Assembly (NCBI GenBank): GCA_902461475.1
Contig: CABPXX010000127.1
Coordinates: forward strand, 1-5,035
Length of the DNA: 5,035 nt
Direction: 5' to 3'
Origin: an uncultured Eubacteriales bacterium
GTDB taxonomy: Bacteria > Bacillota > Clostridia > Oscillospirales > Oscillospiraceae
The notes beneath the pieces were generated by a model that was given only the letters and a program-made list of their open reading frames with translations, did not search any database and was not told the DNA's origin. The position numbers and the translations under genes are program-made. Positions 1-5,035 of this stretch are shown piece after piece. The first letter of the stretch is position 1. The number at the start of each line of letters is the position of its first letter.

Positions 1-786
1 AAAATCCGGGGGTGGGGGGGGGTGGCTGCCGAGATGCCCGCCTCTTTTGAGCCCCAGGCCCTGCGGGCCCAGGCGGTGTGCGCCCGCACCTACTCCCTGT
101 GGAAGATGGGGGCCCACTCCCATAAGGACCAGGAGGCGGACATCTGCGCCGACTCCGGGTGCTGTCAGGCCTACATAGACCCCCAGAAGGCCAAAGAGAA
201 TTGGAAAGACAACGCCCAGAGCTACACCGAGAAGATCACCCAGGCGGTATCTGACACCGCGGGCCAGGTGATGACCTACGACGGCAAGCCCATACAGGCG
301 GTGTTCTTCTCCTCCTCCACCGCCTCCACCGAGGACGCCCAGGCGGTGTGGGGCAACAGTCTGCCCTACCTGGTGTCGGTGTCCAGCCCCGAGGGGGAGG
401 AGGTGCCCAACTACTACTCCACCGTCACCCTCACCCGGGAGGAGGTGGAGAAGAAGGTGAAGGAGGCCTATCCCGATGCCGACCTGTCCGGGGACCCGGC
501 GGGATGGCTATCCGGCATGACCCTCACCGCCTCCGGCCGGGTAGGGAGCATGAAGGTGGGGGGCGTGGAGCTGTCCGGGGGTGCGGTGCGCACCCTGTTT
601 GGTCTGCGCTCGGCCTGTTTCCAGGTCACCTACCAGGAGAACAAATTCACCTTTTCCGTCACCGGATACGGCCACGGGGTGGGTATGAGCCAGTACGGGG
701 CCAACGCCATGGCCGCCCAGGGGAGCAGCTGGCAGGACATCCTGACCCACTACTACACCGGGGTGAACATCGAGAAGAAAAGCTGA
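1..786 (+). CDS. spoIID: SpoIID/LytB-domain protein, 5'-truncated (stage II sporulation protein D-like)
   Basis: SpoIID is a membrane-anchored lytic transglycosylase that cleaves denuded glycan strands during forespore engulfment, working with SpoIIP and SpoIIM. Only the C-terminal part is present: the frame is open to base 1, and the N-terminal anchor and early domain are missing. Numbered from the GTG at 22, residues 2-12 read AAEMPASFEPQ, the family's signature, with E4 matching the catalytic Glu (E88 in B. subtilis SpoIID). ALRAQAVCARTY follows. H32, H34, C42, C47 and C48 form a Cys/His cluster reminiscent of the zinc site described for clostridial SpoIID. The C-terminal GYGHGVGMSQYGANAMA signature is at about 214-230. 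The protein ends in TGA at 784-786. The first seven codons (G-rich, 1-21) do not look like family sequence and are probably unreliable. It could instead be a LytB-like amidase enhancer paralogue; the lost N-terminus and neighbours would decide. Confidence 0.88.
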   Translation, partial: KIRGWGGVAAEMPASFEPQALRAQAVCARTYSLWKMGAHSHKDQEADICADSGCCQAYIDPQKAKENWKDNAQSYTEKITQAVSDTAGQVMTYDGKPIQAVFFSSSTASTEDAQAVWGNSLPYLVSVSSPEGEEVPNYYSTVTLTREEVEKKVKEAYPDADLSGDPAGWLSGMTLTASGRVGSMKVGGVELSGGAVRTLFGLRSACFQVTYQENKFTFSVTGYGHGVGMSQYGANAMAAQGSSWQDILTHYYTGVNIEKKS

Positions 787-788
787 AA

Positions 789-821
789 AATCCCCTGCTG
801 TCCACAAAACAGCAGGGGATT
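789..821 (-). terminator. Rho-independent terminator for the permease gene, possibly bidirectional
   Basis: AATCCCCTGCTG (789-800) and CAGCAGGGGATT (810-821) form a perfect 12-bp stem around a 9-nt loop. On the - strand the stem runs into TTTTT just after the permease stop codon (825-827), a classic intrinsic terminator. On the + strand it begins two bases after the spoIID stop but is followed only by a poor T-tract (ATTGCATC). It may therefore stop + strand transcripts weakly or just mark the convergent boundary. Confidence 0.85.
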
Positions 822-824
822 GCA

Positions 825-1943
825 TCACCGGATGAGAAACCACAGCACCAGCAACACCGCCAGGAACGCCACATTGAGGGCGGTGAACTGGCCCAGGTAC
901 TTCCCCTTCTTCTCGGGGAAGGTGCGGGCGATGTATTTATAGGAGATCAGGCTGGCCATGGAGGCGATGAGGGTACCCAAACCGCCCAGATTCACACCCA
1001 GCAGCAGCCCAGCGCCGTTGTCCGTGAATCCGGACAGGAGCAGGGCGGCGGGGACGTTGGAAATAATCTGGCTGGCTACCACGCCGCACAGCACCTCCTG
1101 GCCCTGGATGAGGGACTGGAAGAGGGCGGTGAGGGCGGGGATGCGGCCCAAGTTGCCCACAAAGAGGAAGAAGCCCACAAAGGTGGCCAGCAGGGCGTAG
1201 TCCACGTGGAGCAGCACCTGTTTGTCAGCCATCAGTACCACCACCAGCACCAAGGGGCACAGCACGTACAGGGGCACCGCTTTGGCCACGCCACCCAGAC
1301 ACAGGGCGAAGAGCACTCCGTAGGCGGCCACCCGGGCCCCGGACAGGGGCGGCACCTCCCCGGACACCTGGGGCACCTCCAGGGACTGGGAGGGGCGTAC
1401 CATCAAAAATACCGCCAGCAGCACCAGGCAGGCCCCGGCATAGGGGAGCACCGTGGCGAAAAAGGACCCCAGGTCCATCTCATAGCAGGAGTACAGGTAC
1501 AGGTTTTGGGGGTTGCCGATGGGGGTGGCCATGCTGCCCAGGTTGGCGGCGATGGTCTGCATCACCACCACCGGCACCACCCGCTGGGTTTGCCCTGCCA
1601 GTGAGAGCACCTCCAGGGCGAAGGGGACAAAGGTGATGAGGGCCACGTCATTGGTCACCGCCATGCTCACAAAGAAGGGCAGCAGGATGAGCACCCCTTC
1701 CAGCTGTCGGGTGGTGTGGGTGCGCTCCAGCATGGCCCGGCCCAGGCGGAAGAAGAGGCCTTGACGCTGGAGTCCCCCCATCACTGCCATGAGGGCAAAG
1801 AGCATCCCCAGGGTGTGCAGGTCCACATAGTCGATATATTGGGCATCGGGGGGAACGAGAACGGCGGTGACCAGGGCCAAGACCCAGGCCACACACAGCA
1901 CCGTCTCCCCACGCAGCCATTGCAGCATTCGCTTCACAGTCAA
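825..1943 (-). CDS. SLC13/ArsB/CitM-type anion permease (ion transporter superfamily)
   Basis: An integral membrane secondary transporter of 372 aa with about ten hydrophobic segments and short polar loops. Two related half-motifs support the assignment. The first half has TND at 97-99 (in SMAVTNDVALITF), followed by ANLGSMATPIGNPQN at 133-147. The second has SNVP at 295-298 (in SQIISNVPAALLL), followed by VNLGGLGTLIASMAS at 317-331. This repeated hairpin-plus-glycine-rich pattern is typical of inverted-repeat transporters in the ArsB, NhaD, CitM and SLC13 families. Substrate cannot be told; arsenite, citrate or another dicarboxylate, or Na+/H+ exchange are all possible, and no ars or citrate genes lie nearby. 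I chose TTG at 1943-1941 because AAGGAG ends 5 nt upstream. GTG at 1937 and ATG at 1928 are in frame but too far from that site. The open frame runs on to 2294 without family sequence. It stops with TGA and a strong terminator follows, so it is probably monocistronic. Confidence 0.85.
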   Translation of the reverse strand: MTVKRMLQWLRGETVLCVAWVLALVTAVLVPPDAQYIDYVDLHTLGMLFALMAVMGGLQRQGLFFRLGRAMLERTHTTRQLEGVLILLPFFVSMAVTNDVALITFVPFALEVLSLAGQTQRVVPVVVMQTIAANLGSMATPIGNPQNLYLYSCYEMDLGSFFATVLPYAGACLVLLAVFLMVRPSQSLEVPQVSGEVPPLSGARVAAYGVLFALCLGGVAKAVPLYVLCPLVLVVVLMADKQVLLHVDYALLATFVGFFLFVGNLGRIPALTALFQSLIQGQEVLCGVVASQIISNVPAALLLSGFTDNGAGLLLGVNLGGLGTLIASMASLISYKYIARTFPEKKGKYLGQFTALNVAFLAVLLVLWFLIR

Positions 1944-1948
1944 ACACG

Positions 1949-1954
1949 CTCCTT
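1949..1954 (-). promoter_or_regulatory. Ribosome binding site deciding a TTG start for the permease
   Basis: On the - strand AAGGAG lies 5 nt before TTG (1943-1941), 11 nt before the in-frame GTG (1937-1935) and 20 nt before the first plausible ATG (1928-1926). The spacing favours TTG. The choice changes the protein by only five residues and leaves the membrane core untouched. Confidence 0.7.
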
Positions 1955-1998
1955 TTTGCGTCTGACATGGTAGCACAGGCGGAGAGAAAATGCAATAA

Positions 1999-2017
1999 TT
2001 TCCAGGAAGAATGGAAA
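1999..2017. promoter_or_regulatory. Small palindrome, possible operator, in the divergent intergenic region
   Basis: TTTCCA (1999-2004) and TGGAAA (2012-2017) form a perfect 6-bp inverted repeat separated by 7 nt. It lies between the permease start and the candidate promoters, and its right arm overlaps the proposed - strand -10 area. Symmetric half-sites of this size suit a dimeric regulator, but no regulator gene is nearby. In an A/T-rich intergenic region a 6-bp repeat can occur by chance. Confidence 0.25.
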
Positions 2018-2039
2018 AGAAAACGAAAATATTTGTCAA
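2011..2039 (-). promoter_or_regulatory. Weak candidate promoter for the permease
   Basis: On the - strand a perfect TTGACA -35 (2039-2034) is followed after 17 nt by TTCCAT (2016-2011), which matches the -10 consensus at only three of six bases. The -35 is convincing and the -10 is not; no better -10 is evident at 16-18 nt. It would leave an untranslated leader of roughly 60 nt before the TTG start. Confidence 0.35.
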
Positions 2040-2042
2040 AGA

Positions 2043-2071
2043 TTGAAAAAGATTGTATATCGTGGTAAAGT
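2043..2071 (+). promoter_or_regulatory. Sigma-A-type promoter for the LtaS gene
   Basis: TTGAAA (2043-2048, five of six consensus bases) and TAAAGT (2066-2071, four of six) are separated by exactly 17 nt. TGG directly before the -10 supplies an extended -10 TG. Transcription would start near 2078, about 50 nt before the ATG at 2127. An alternative overlapping pair is TTGTCA (2033-2038) with TATATC (2056-2061), also 17 nt apart. Either drives rightward transcription into the LtaS gene. Confidence 0.6.
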
Positions 2072-2088
2072 GTAGAAGAGACTGAGTG

Positions 2089-2102
2089 CCCCTCTTGAGG
2101 GG
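2089..2102 (+). other. Short GC-rich hairpin in the LtaS 5' leader
   Basis: CCCCTC (2089-2094), TT, GAGGGG (2097-2102) form a self-complementary element; realistically a 5-bp stem with a 4-nt loop. It lies between the predicted transcription start and the ribosome binding site. No T-tract follows, so it is not a terminator. It may be incidental or may affect leader stability. Confidence 0.3.
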
Positions 2103-2126
2103 ATGGATGAGAAATGAGGGAAGGCA

Positions 2127-2672
2127 ATGGCGGACACCAGACAGCCGGCCACTACAAGGCCGAGGACCCACCCTAGACAACGCAGAGAGCGTAAAAAAAC
2201 CACTTTGCGTCTTTCGCAATTTTTTGGTATGCGACGGGTGAGCGGGTCGCCCCTCCTGTCGTCTGTGAGCCTGCCGCTGATGCTGCTCTACCACGAGGTG
2301 CTGCTGCGGCTGTTTGACGGGGACAGCACCTTTTTCTCCATGGGGTTATTTCGCATTTTGCTATTCTCCCTGGCGGCGGGACTGGCGGTCTTTCTGGTGC
2401 TGGACCTGATTCCCAACCGGAAGGTGTCCCGTATTCTGGGCGGGGTGCTGGTGGCAGGGTGGACGGTGTTCACCTGTGTGGAGTACTGCTGCAAGAGCTT
2501 TTTCAAGATCTACTTTGGCCTGTGGTACATGCAGGGCATGGCCGGACAGGTGGTGGGGGACTTCAGCGGCACCATCGTGGAGGTGGTGCTGGCCCGCATC
2601 CCCTTTATCCTGCTCTCTCTCATCCCCTTTGTGGTCTATCTGCGCATGTGCTCTGTTATCCGAGCAGGATAG
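2127..2672 (+). CDS. LtaS fragment 1: N-terminal membrane domain up to the TAG
   Basis: This 181-residue piece holds the Arg/Lys-rich cytoplasmic tail and the first four membrane segments. Segment 1 includes SLPLMLLYHEVLLRL, the usual position of the first LtaS helix. The final residues before TAG (CSVIRAG) use A- or T-ending codons unlike the rest of the gene, which suggests the frame is already wrong there. Alone it would be a membrane stub without catalytic function. Confidence 0.75.
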   Translation: MADTRQPATTRPRTHPRQRRERKKTTLRLSQFFGMRRVSGSPLLSSVSLPLMLLYHEVLLRLFDGDSTFFSMGLFRILLFSLAAGLAVFLVLDLIPNRKVSRILGGVLVAGWTVFTCVEYCCKSFFKIYFGLWYMQGMAGQVVGDFSGTIVEVVLARIPFILLSLIPFVVYLRMCSVIRAG

Positions 2673-3110
2673 GGTCAGCGAGCCCCGGTACGGGTGATGC
2701 TGGCGGGGCTCATGGTGGTGCTCCAGCTGGTGGGTGTGCTCACCGCCCGACTGGGAGCTGAAAAAAACTACTACACCTACGACTTCTCGGTGAATACGTC
2801 GGTGCCCCACTTCGGGCTGTTCACCACTCTGCGTCTGGAGTTGGGTTACGCCATCACCGGCATCCCGGAGACCCCTCTGGATATCCTGCTCCCCGATGAC
2901 CCGCTGCCCTCCGCCACCCCGGCCTCCAGCCCGGAGCCTGGGGCCAGCCAGGCCCCCACCGGAGACAACGTGCTGGACATTGACTTTGAGGCTCTGGCGG
3001 CGGGGACCGACGACGAGACCCTGAAGGCCATGCACCAGTTCTTTGGGGCCAAGAGTCCCACCAATAAAAATGAGTACACCGGGTATTTTCAGGGGAAAAC
3101 CTCATTTTGA
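2673..3110 (+). CDS. LtaS fragment 2: fifth membrane segment and extracellular linker
   Basis: This stretch is in the same frame as fragment 1, after the TAG, and ends at TGA (3108-3110) just past the homopolymer. It encodes the fifth membrane helix (VMLAGLMVVLQLVGVLTA, from about 2694) and a soluble stretch starting near YYTYDFSVNTS. A low-complexity linker rich in Pro, Ser and Ala follows at about 2896-2964. It ends with YTGYFQGK, which should run directly into NLILITAEAF of fragment 3. It has no strong start or ribosome binding site of its own, so it is best read as part of the broken gene rather than a separate gene. Confidence 0.65.
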   Translation, partial: GQRAPVRVMLAGLMVVLQLVGVLTARLGAEKNYYTYDFSVNTSVPHFGLFTTLRLELGYAITGIPETPLDILLPDDPLPSATPASSPEPGASQAPTGDNVLDIDFEALAAGTDDETLKAMHQFFGAKSPTNKNEYTGYFQGKTSF

Positions 3111-4285
3111 TCACTGCCGAGGCTTTCTGTCCCTATGTCATCGACCAGGAGCTCACCCCAACCCTGTACAAACTGTCCCACGAGGGCTTTGTCTTTGAAA
3201 ACTACTACCAGCCCGACTGGACCCAGTCCACCACCGGGGGCGAGTTTGCGGTGATGACCGGGCTCATTCCCACCTGGATTGGGGGCAGCGAGCTGTCCTT
3301 CCGGGTCAGCGCCAACGACGCCATGCCCATCGCCCTGGGCTGGCAGTTTCAAAAGCTGGGCTATGACACCCTGGCCTACCACAACAATACCTATACCTAC
3401 TACGGCCGGGACGAGACCCACCCCAACCTGGGATACGAGTATCACGGCATCGGCAACGGCCTGGAGCTGAAAAGCAACCTGTGGCCCTGCTCGGACCTGG
3501 AGATGATGGAGTCCACAGTGGACGGGTACATCCAGGATTATGTGAAAAACGGCACTCCCTTCCACACCTACTACATGACGGTGAGCGGACACTGCAACTA
3601 CACCTGGTCGGGCAACGCCATGTCCCGGAAGAACCAGGAGGTCATTCAGGCCAAGTACCCCGACGCCTCGGAGCAGGTGCAGGCCTATCTGGCCTGTAAT
3701 ATGGAGCTGGAGTACGCCATGGAGTATTTAGTGAAGGAGCTGGAGGAGGCGGGAATTGCCGACGACACGGTGATCGCCCTCACCGCCGACCACTACCCCT
3801 ACGCCCTGACAGAGGGGGGAACGGACTACTACAAAGAGCTGTCCGGCGTGGATGATACCGAGCGGGACACCTCCCGCTACCGCAACACCTTCATCCTGTG
3901 GAGCGGGTGCATGGAGGAGCCGGTGGTGGTGGACACCCCCTGTTCTGCCATTGACATCGTGCCCACCCTGTCCAACCTCTTTGGGCTGGAGTACGACTCC
4001 CGGCTCTACTCTGGGCGGGATATCTTCGCCACCAACTACCAGGCAAACCAGTATTCCAGCAATATGCCCCTGGTGGTGTTTGCCAACAAGGGCTATGGCA
4101 GTAGCTGGATCACCGCTGCGGGCACCTATGAGGCCTCCACTGGGACCTTTACCCCCCGGGAGGGCGTGACGGTGGACGAGAACTACGTCAGCCGGGTCAA
4201 GAGCCTGGTGGGCGCCAAGTACACCTATGCCAAATTGGTCATCGAACGGAACTACTATTCCCTGGTTTGGCCGAAAAGTGAGTAA
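3107..4285 (+). CDS. LtaS fragment 3: extracellular sulfatase-like catalytic domain
   Basis: This 392-residue open frame carries the whole alkaline-phosphatase/sulfatase-fold domain. Numbered from the TTG at 3107, the key residues are E5 (metal ligand), T42 (nucleophile), H162 and D228-H229 (metal ligands). The frame actually continues upstream as GAA AAC CTC ATT (ENLI), matching the family's GKNLI strand, so TTG is an artefact of the frame break and not a real start. AGGGG does lie about 10 nt before this TTG. However, a product made from it would lack any signal or membrane anchor and would stay in the cytoplasm, away from its lipid substrate. It ends in TAA at 4283-4285. Confidence 0.85.
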   Translation: MITAEAFCPYVIDQELTPTLYKLSHEGFVFENYYQPDWTQSTTGGEFAVMTGLIPTWIGGSELSFRVSANDAMPIALGWQFQKLGYDTLAYHNNTYTYYGRDETHPNLGYEYHGIGNGLELKSNLWPCSDLEMMESTVDGYIQDYVKNGTPFHTYYMTVSGHCNYTWSGNAMSRKNQEVIQAKYPDASEQVQAYLACNMELEYAMEYLVKELEEAGIADDTVIALTADHYPYALTEGGTDYYKELSGVDDTERDTSRYRNTFILWSGCMEEPVVVDTPCSAIDIVPTLSNLFGLEYDSRLYSGRDIFATNYQANQYSSNMPLVVFANKGYGSSWITAAGTYEASTGTFTPREGVTVDENYVSRVKSLVGAKYTYAKLVIERNYYSLVWPKSE

Positions 4286-4296
4286 AAAAATGAGTC

Positions 4297-4318
4297 CCCT
4301 CCGGCATACGCCGGAGGG
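4297..4318. terminator. Bidirectional terminator between the LtaS and diacylglycerol kinase genes
   Basis: CCCTCCGGC (4297-4305) and GCCGGAGGG (4310-4318) form a perfect 9-bp stem with an ATAC loop. On the + strand AATTTT follows; on the - strand a run of seven T (complement of 4284-4290) follows six bases after the stem. It fills the 45-bp gap between two convergent stop codons and probably serves both genes. Confidence 0.85.
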
Positions 4319-4330
4319 AATTTTCATGGG

Positions 4331-5035
4331 TTAGTTTCCGCAGGCGATGGTGAGCACCCGAGAGCGGTTGGAGATGGTCAAGTCGGTGTAATCGCCGCCA
4401 AATTCCCCGTCCACCGTCCAGGCCAGGGGCTTTGGGCTGGTAAAGTGGGCCTGGGAGCAGGTGAAGCCCACCACGCTGCCGTCCTCAGGTAGCTTCTGGG
4501 TGGTGAGGGCGGTAAGGATGGACTGCCAGTCCTTGGCGGTCTTGGGGGTGCGAATGAGCAGGGCCTCAAACTGGCCGTCGTCCAGGCACACCAGGTCCCG
4601 GGGCAGGTTGACCATGCCGCCGATGGACACGGTGTTGGACACCATGCCGTAGATGAACTCCCCTTCCACCTCCAGGCCCTGGTCGGTGGTGACCTTCACC
4701 TGGTAGCTGGGAAAGTTCACCAGCCGCCCCGCCCCTTGCAGCACATAGGCCAGGTGGCCCAGCAGGTTTTTGGAGGCCTGGGGGGTGGAGTAGGACACGT
4801 CGGTGAACAGCCCGAAGGCGGCGATATAGAGAAACTGCCGCCCGCCCAGGTCCCCCACGTCGATGGACCGGGGCACCCCGCCGCAGGCCACCTGGGCCAG
4901 CTGCTGGGTGGAGCGGGGCAGGTTGATATTCCGGGAAAAGTCGTTGGTGGTGCCCGCTGGGATATAGCCCAGCACCGGCCGCTCCTCCTGGGGAAGGGAG
5001 AGCAGCCCGCCCACCGCCTCGTTGAAGCGATCATA
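4331..5035 (-). CDS. Diacylglycerol kinase (DgkB/YegS/LcbK family), 5'-truncated
   Basis: This soluble lipid kinase family phosphorylates diacylglycerol to phosphatidic acid at the inner membrane face, returning lipid to phospholipid synthesis. About 234 codons are present; full-length members are near 300 aa, so the start and first strand/loop elements lie beyond the right edge. An internal GTG at 5014 is not the true start, since the frame continues to the edge. Visible family features, numbered from that GTG, are GYIPAGTTNDFSR (16-28; the nucleotide-binding G-x-P-x-GT-x-ND element), RQFLYIAAFG (about 59-68) and the C-terminal VDGEFGG. The edge codons give YDRFNEA, where the family has GGDGTxNE; Asp and Asn-Glu fit but the glycines and Thr do not, perhaps end-of-read error. 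The stop is TAA (4333-4331). It lies tail to tail with LtaS, whose by-product is this enzyme's substrate. A sphingoid- or other lipid-kinase role cannot be excluded. Confidence 0.87.
   Translation of the reverse strand, partial: YDRFNEAVGGLLSLPQEERPVLGYIPAGTTNDFSRNINLPRSTQQLAQVACGGVPRSIDVGDLGGRQFLYIAAFGLFTDVSYSTPQASKNLLGHLAYVLQGAGRLVNFPSYQVKVTTDQGLEVEGEFIYGMVSNTVSIGGMVNLPRDLVCLDDGQFEALLIRTPKTAKDWQSILTALTTQKLPEDGSVVGFTCSQAHFTSPKPLAWTVDGEFGGDYTDLTISNRSRVLTIACGN

Larger units (their letters stand above)
2127..4285 (+). pseudogene. LTA synthase (LtaS) family gene, interrupted as read
   Basis: LtaS-family enzymes polymerise glycerol phosphate from phosphatidylglycerol outside the membrane, releasing diacylglycerol. 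With the breaks repaired the protein is about 719 aa. It has a basic cytoplasmic N-terminus (1-37), five membrane segments (about 41-62, 72-95, 100-120, 148-173, 190-210), a Pro/Ser/Ala-rich linker and a sulfatase-fold domain. Residues matching the S. aureus LtaS active site are all present: metal-binding Glu in ITAEAF (332), nucleophile Thr in QSTTGGEF (369), His in VSGHCNY (489) and Asp-His in TADHYPY (555-556). ATG at 2127 follows GAGGG with a 6-nt spacer. As written the gene cannot make one protein: TAG stops it at 2670-2672 and the frame shifts by -1 in GGGGAAAA at 3092-3099. Intact catalytic residues and strong codon bias mean any inactivation is recent, or that these are sequence errors. 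It could also be a related phosphoglycerol transferase rather than the main LTA polymerase. Confidence 0.85.

Noticed and set aside
8..25. G-run as a G-quadruplex or regulatory element
   Set aside because: It lies at the very edge and inside what should be SpoIID coding sequence, so a low-quality end is the simpler reading.
348..1604. A 418-codon + strand open frame rich in His, Gln and Gly
   Set aside because: It overlaps spoIID in another frame and runs antisense to the permease. Its composition is that of GC-rich shadow translation, with no domain, start signal or codon bias of a gene.
1944..2294. N-terminal extension of the permease up to the ATG at 2294
   Set aside because: The extra 117 residues cross the divergent promoter region and overlap the LtaS start. 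They resemble no transporter sequence, and a good ribosome binding site sits just before the TTG at 1943.
2361..3035. Long - strand open frame antisense to the LtaS gene
   Set aside because: It has low-complexity His/Gln/Gly/Arg composition and no ribosome binding site. The opposite strand carries clear LtaS membrane helices.
3092..3099. GGGGAAAA as a programmed -1 ribosomal frameshift site
   Set aside because: In the incoming frame the codons are GGG AAA; after slipping, AAA would re-pair with GAA, which fails the X-XXY-YYZ rule. No LtaS is known to use frameshifting, so a one-base deletion or error is more likely.
3089..4327. Two - strand open frames (3089-3592 and 3728-4327) opposite the LtaS catalytic domain
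   Set aside because: Both are Val/Gly-rich shadows of a high-GC3 gene. All conserved sulfatase-fold motifs lie on the + strand.

Overview
The window looks like a short piece of a GC-rich Bacillota (Firmicutes) chromosome, most plausibly a spore-forming, Oscillospiraceae-like Clostridia. This rests on a SpoIID-type sporulation peptidoglycan enzyme, an LtaS-type lipoteichoic acid synthase, a diacylglycerol kinase, very high G/C at third codon positions, and AGGAG-type ribosome binding sites. Genus and species cannot be fixed from the sequence alone. No tRNA, rRNA, CRISPR array, IS element or phage gene is visible.

Layout from left to right. (1) Positions 1-786, + strand: C-terminal part of a SpoIID/LytB-domain protein, cut by the left edge. 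(2) Positions 789-821: a perfect 12-bp hairpin in a convergent gap. (3) Positions 825-1943, - strand: an intact SLC13/ArsB/CitM-type (ion transporter superfamily) permease, 372 aa from a TTG start. (4) Positions 1944-2126: a divergent intergenic region with a good + strand promoter, a weaker - strand candidate and a small palindrome. (5) Positions 2127-4285, + strand: an LTA synthase (LtaS) family gene with five membrane segments and a complete extracellular sulfatase-like domain, interrupted as read. It has an in-frame TAG at 2670-2672 and a -1 frame break in a GGGGAAAA run at 3092-3099. (6) Positions 4297-4318: a bidirectional terminator. (7) Positions 4331-5035, - strand: a diacylglycerol kinase (DgkB/YegS family), cut by the right edge.

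The clearest functional link is lipid turnover. LtaS enzymes take glycerol phosphate from phosphatidylglycerol and release diacylglycerol, and DgkB-type kinases phosphorylate diacylglycerol back into the phospholipid pool. The two genes lie tail to tail, 45 bp apart. SpoIID acts on peptidoglycan during engulfment, so three of the four genes concern the cell envelope. The permease has no visible tie to the others.

I found no convincing new system. The most notable observation is the interrupted LtaS gene. Third-position G/C suggests the reading frame shifts by one over about 2650-2692 and then returns, so the TAG may be a by-product of small indels. Both window ends also look degraded inside conserved motifs, so sequencing or assembly error is a serious alternative to true gene decay.
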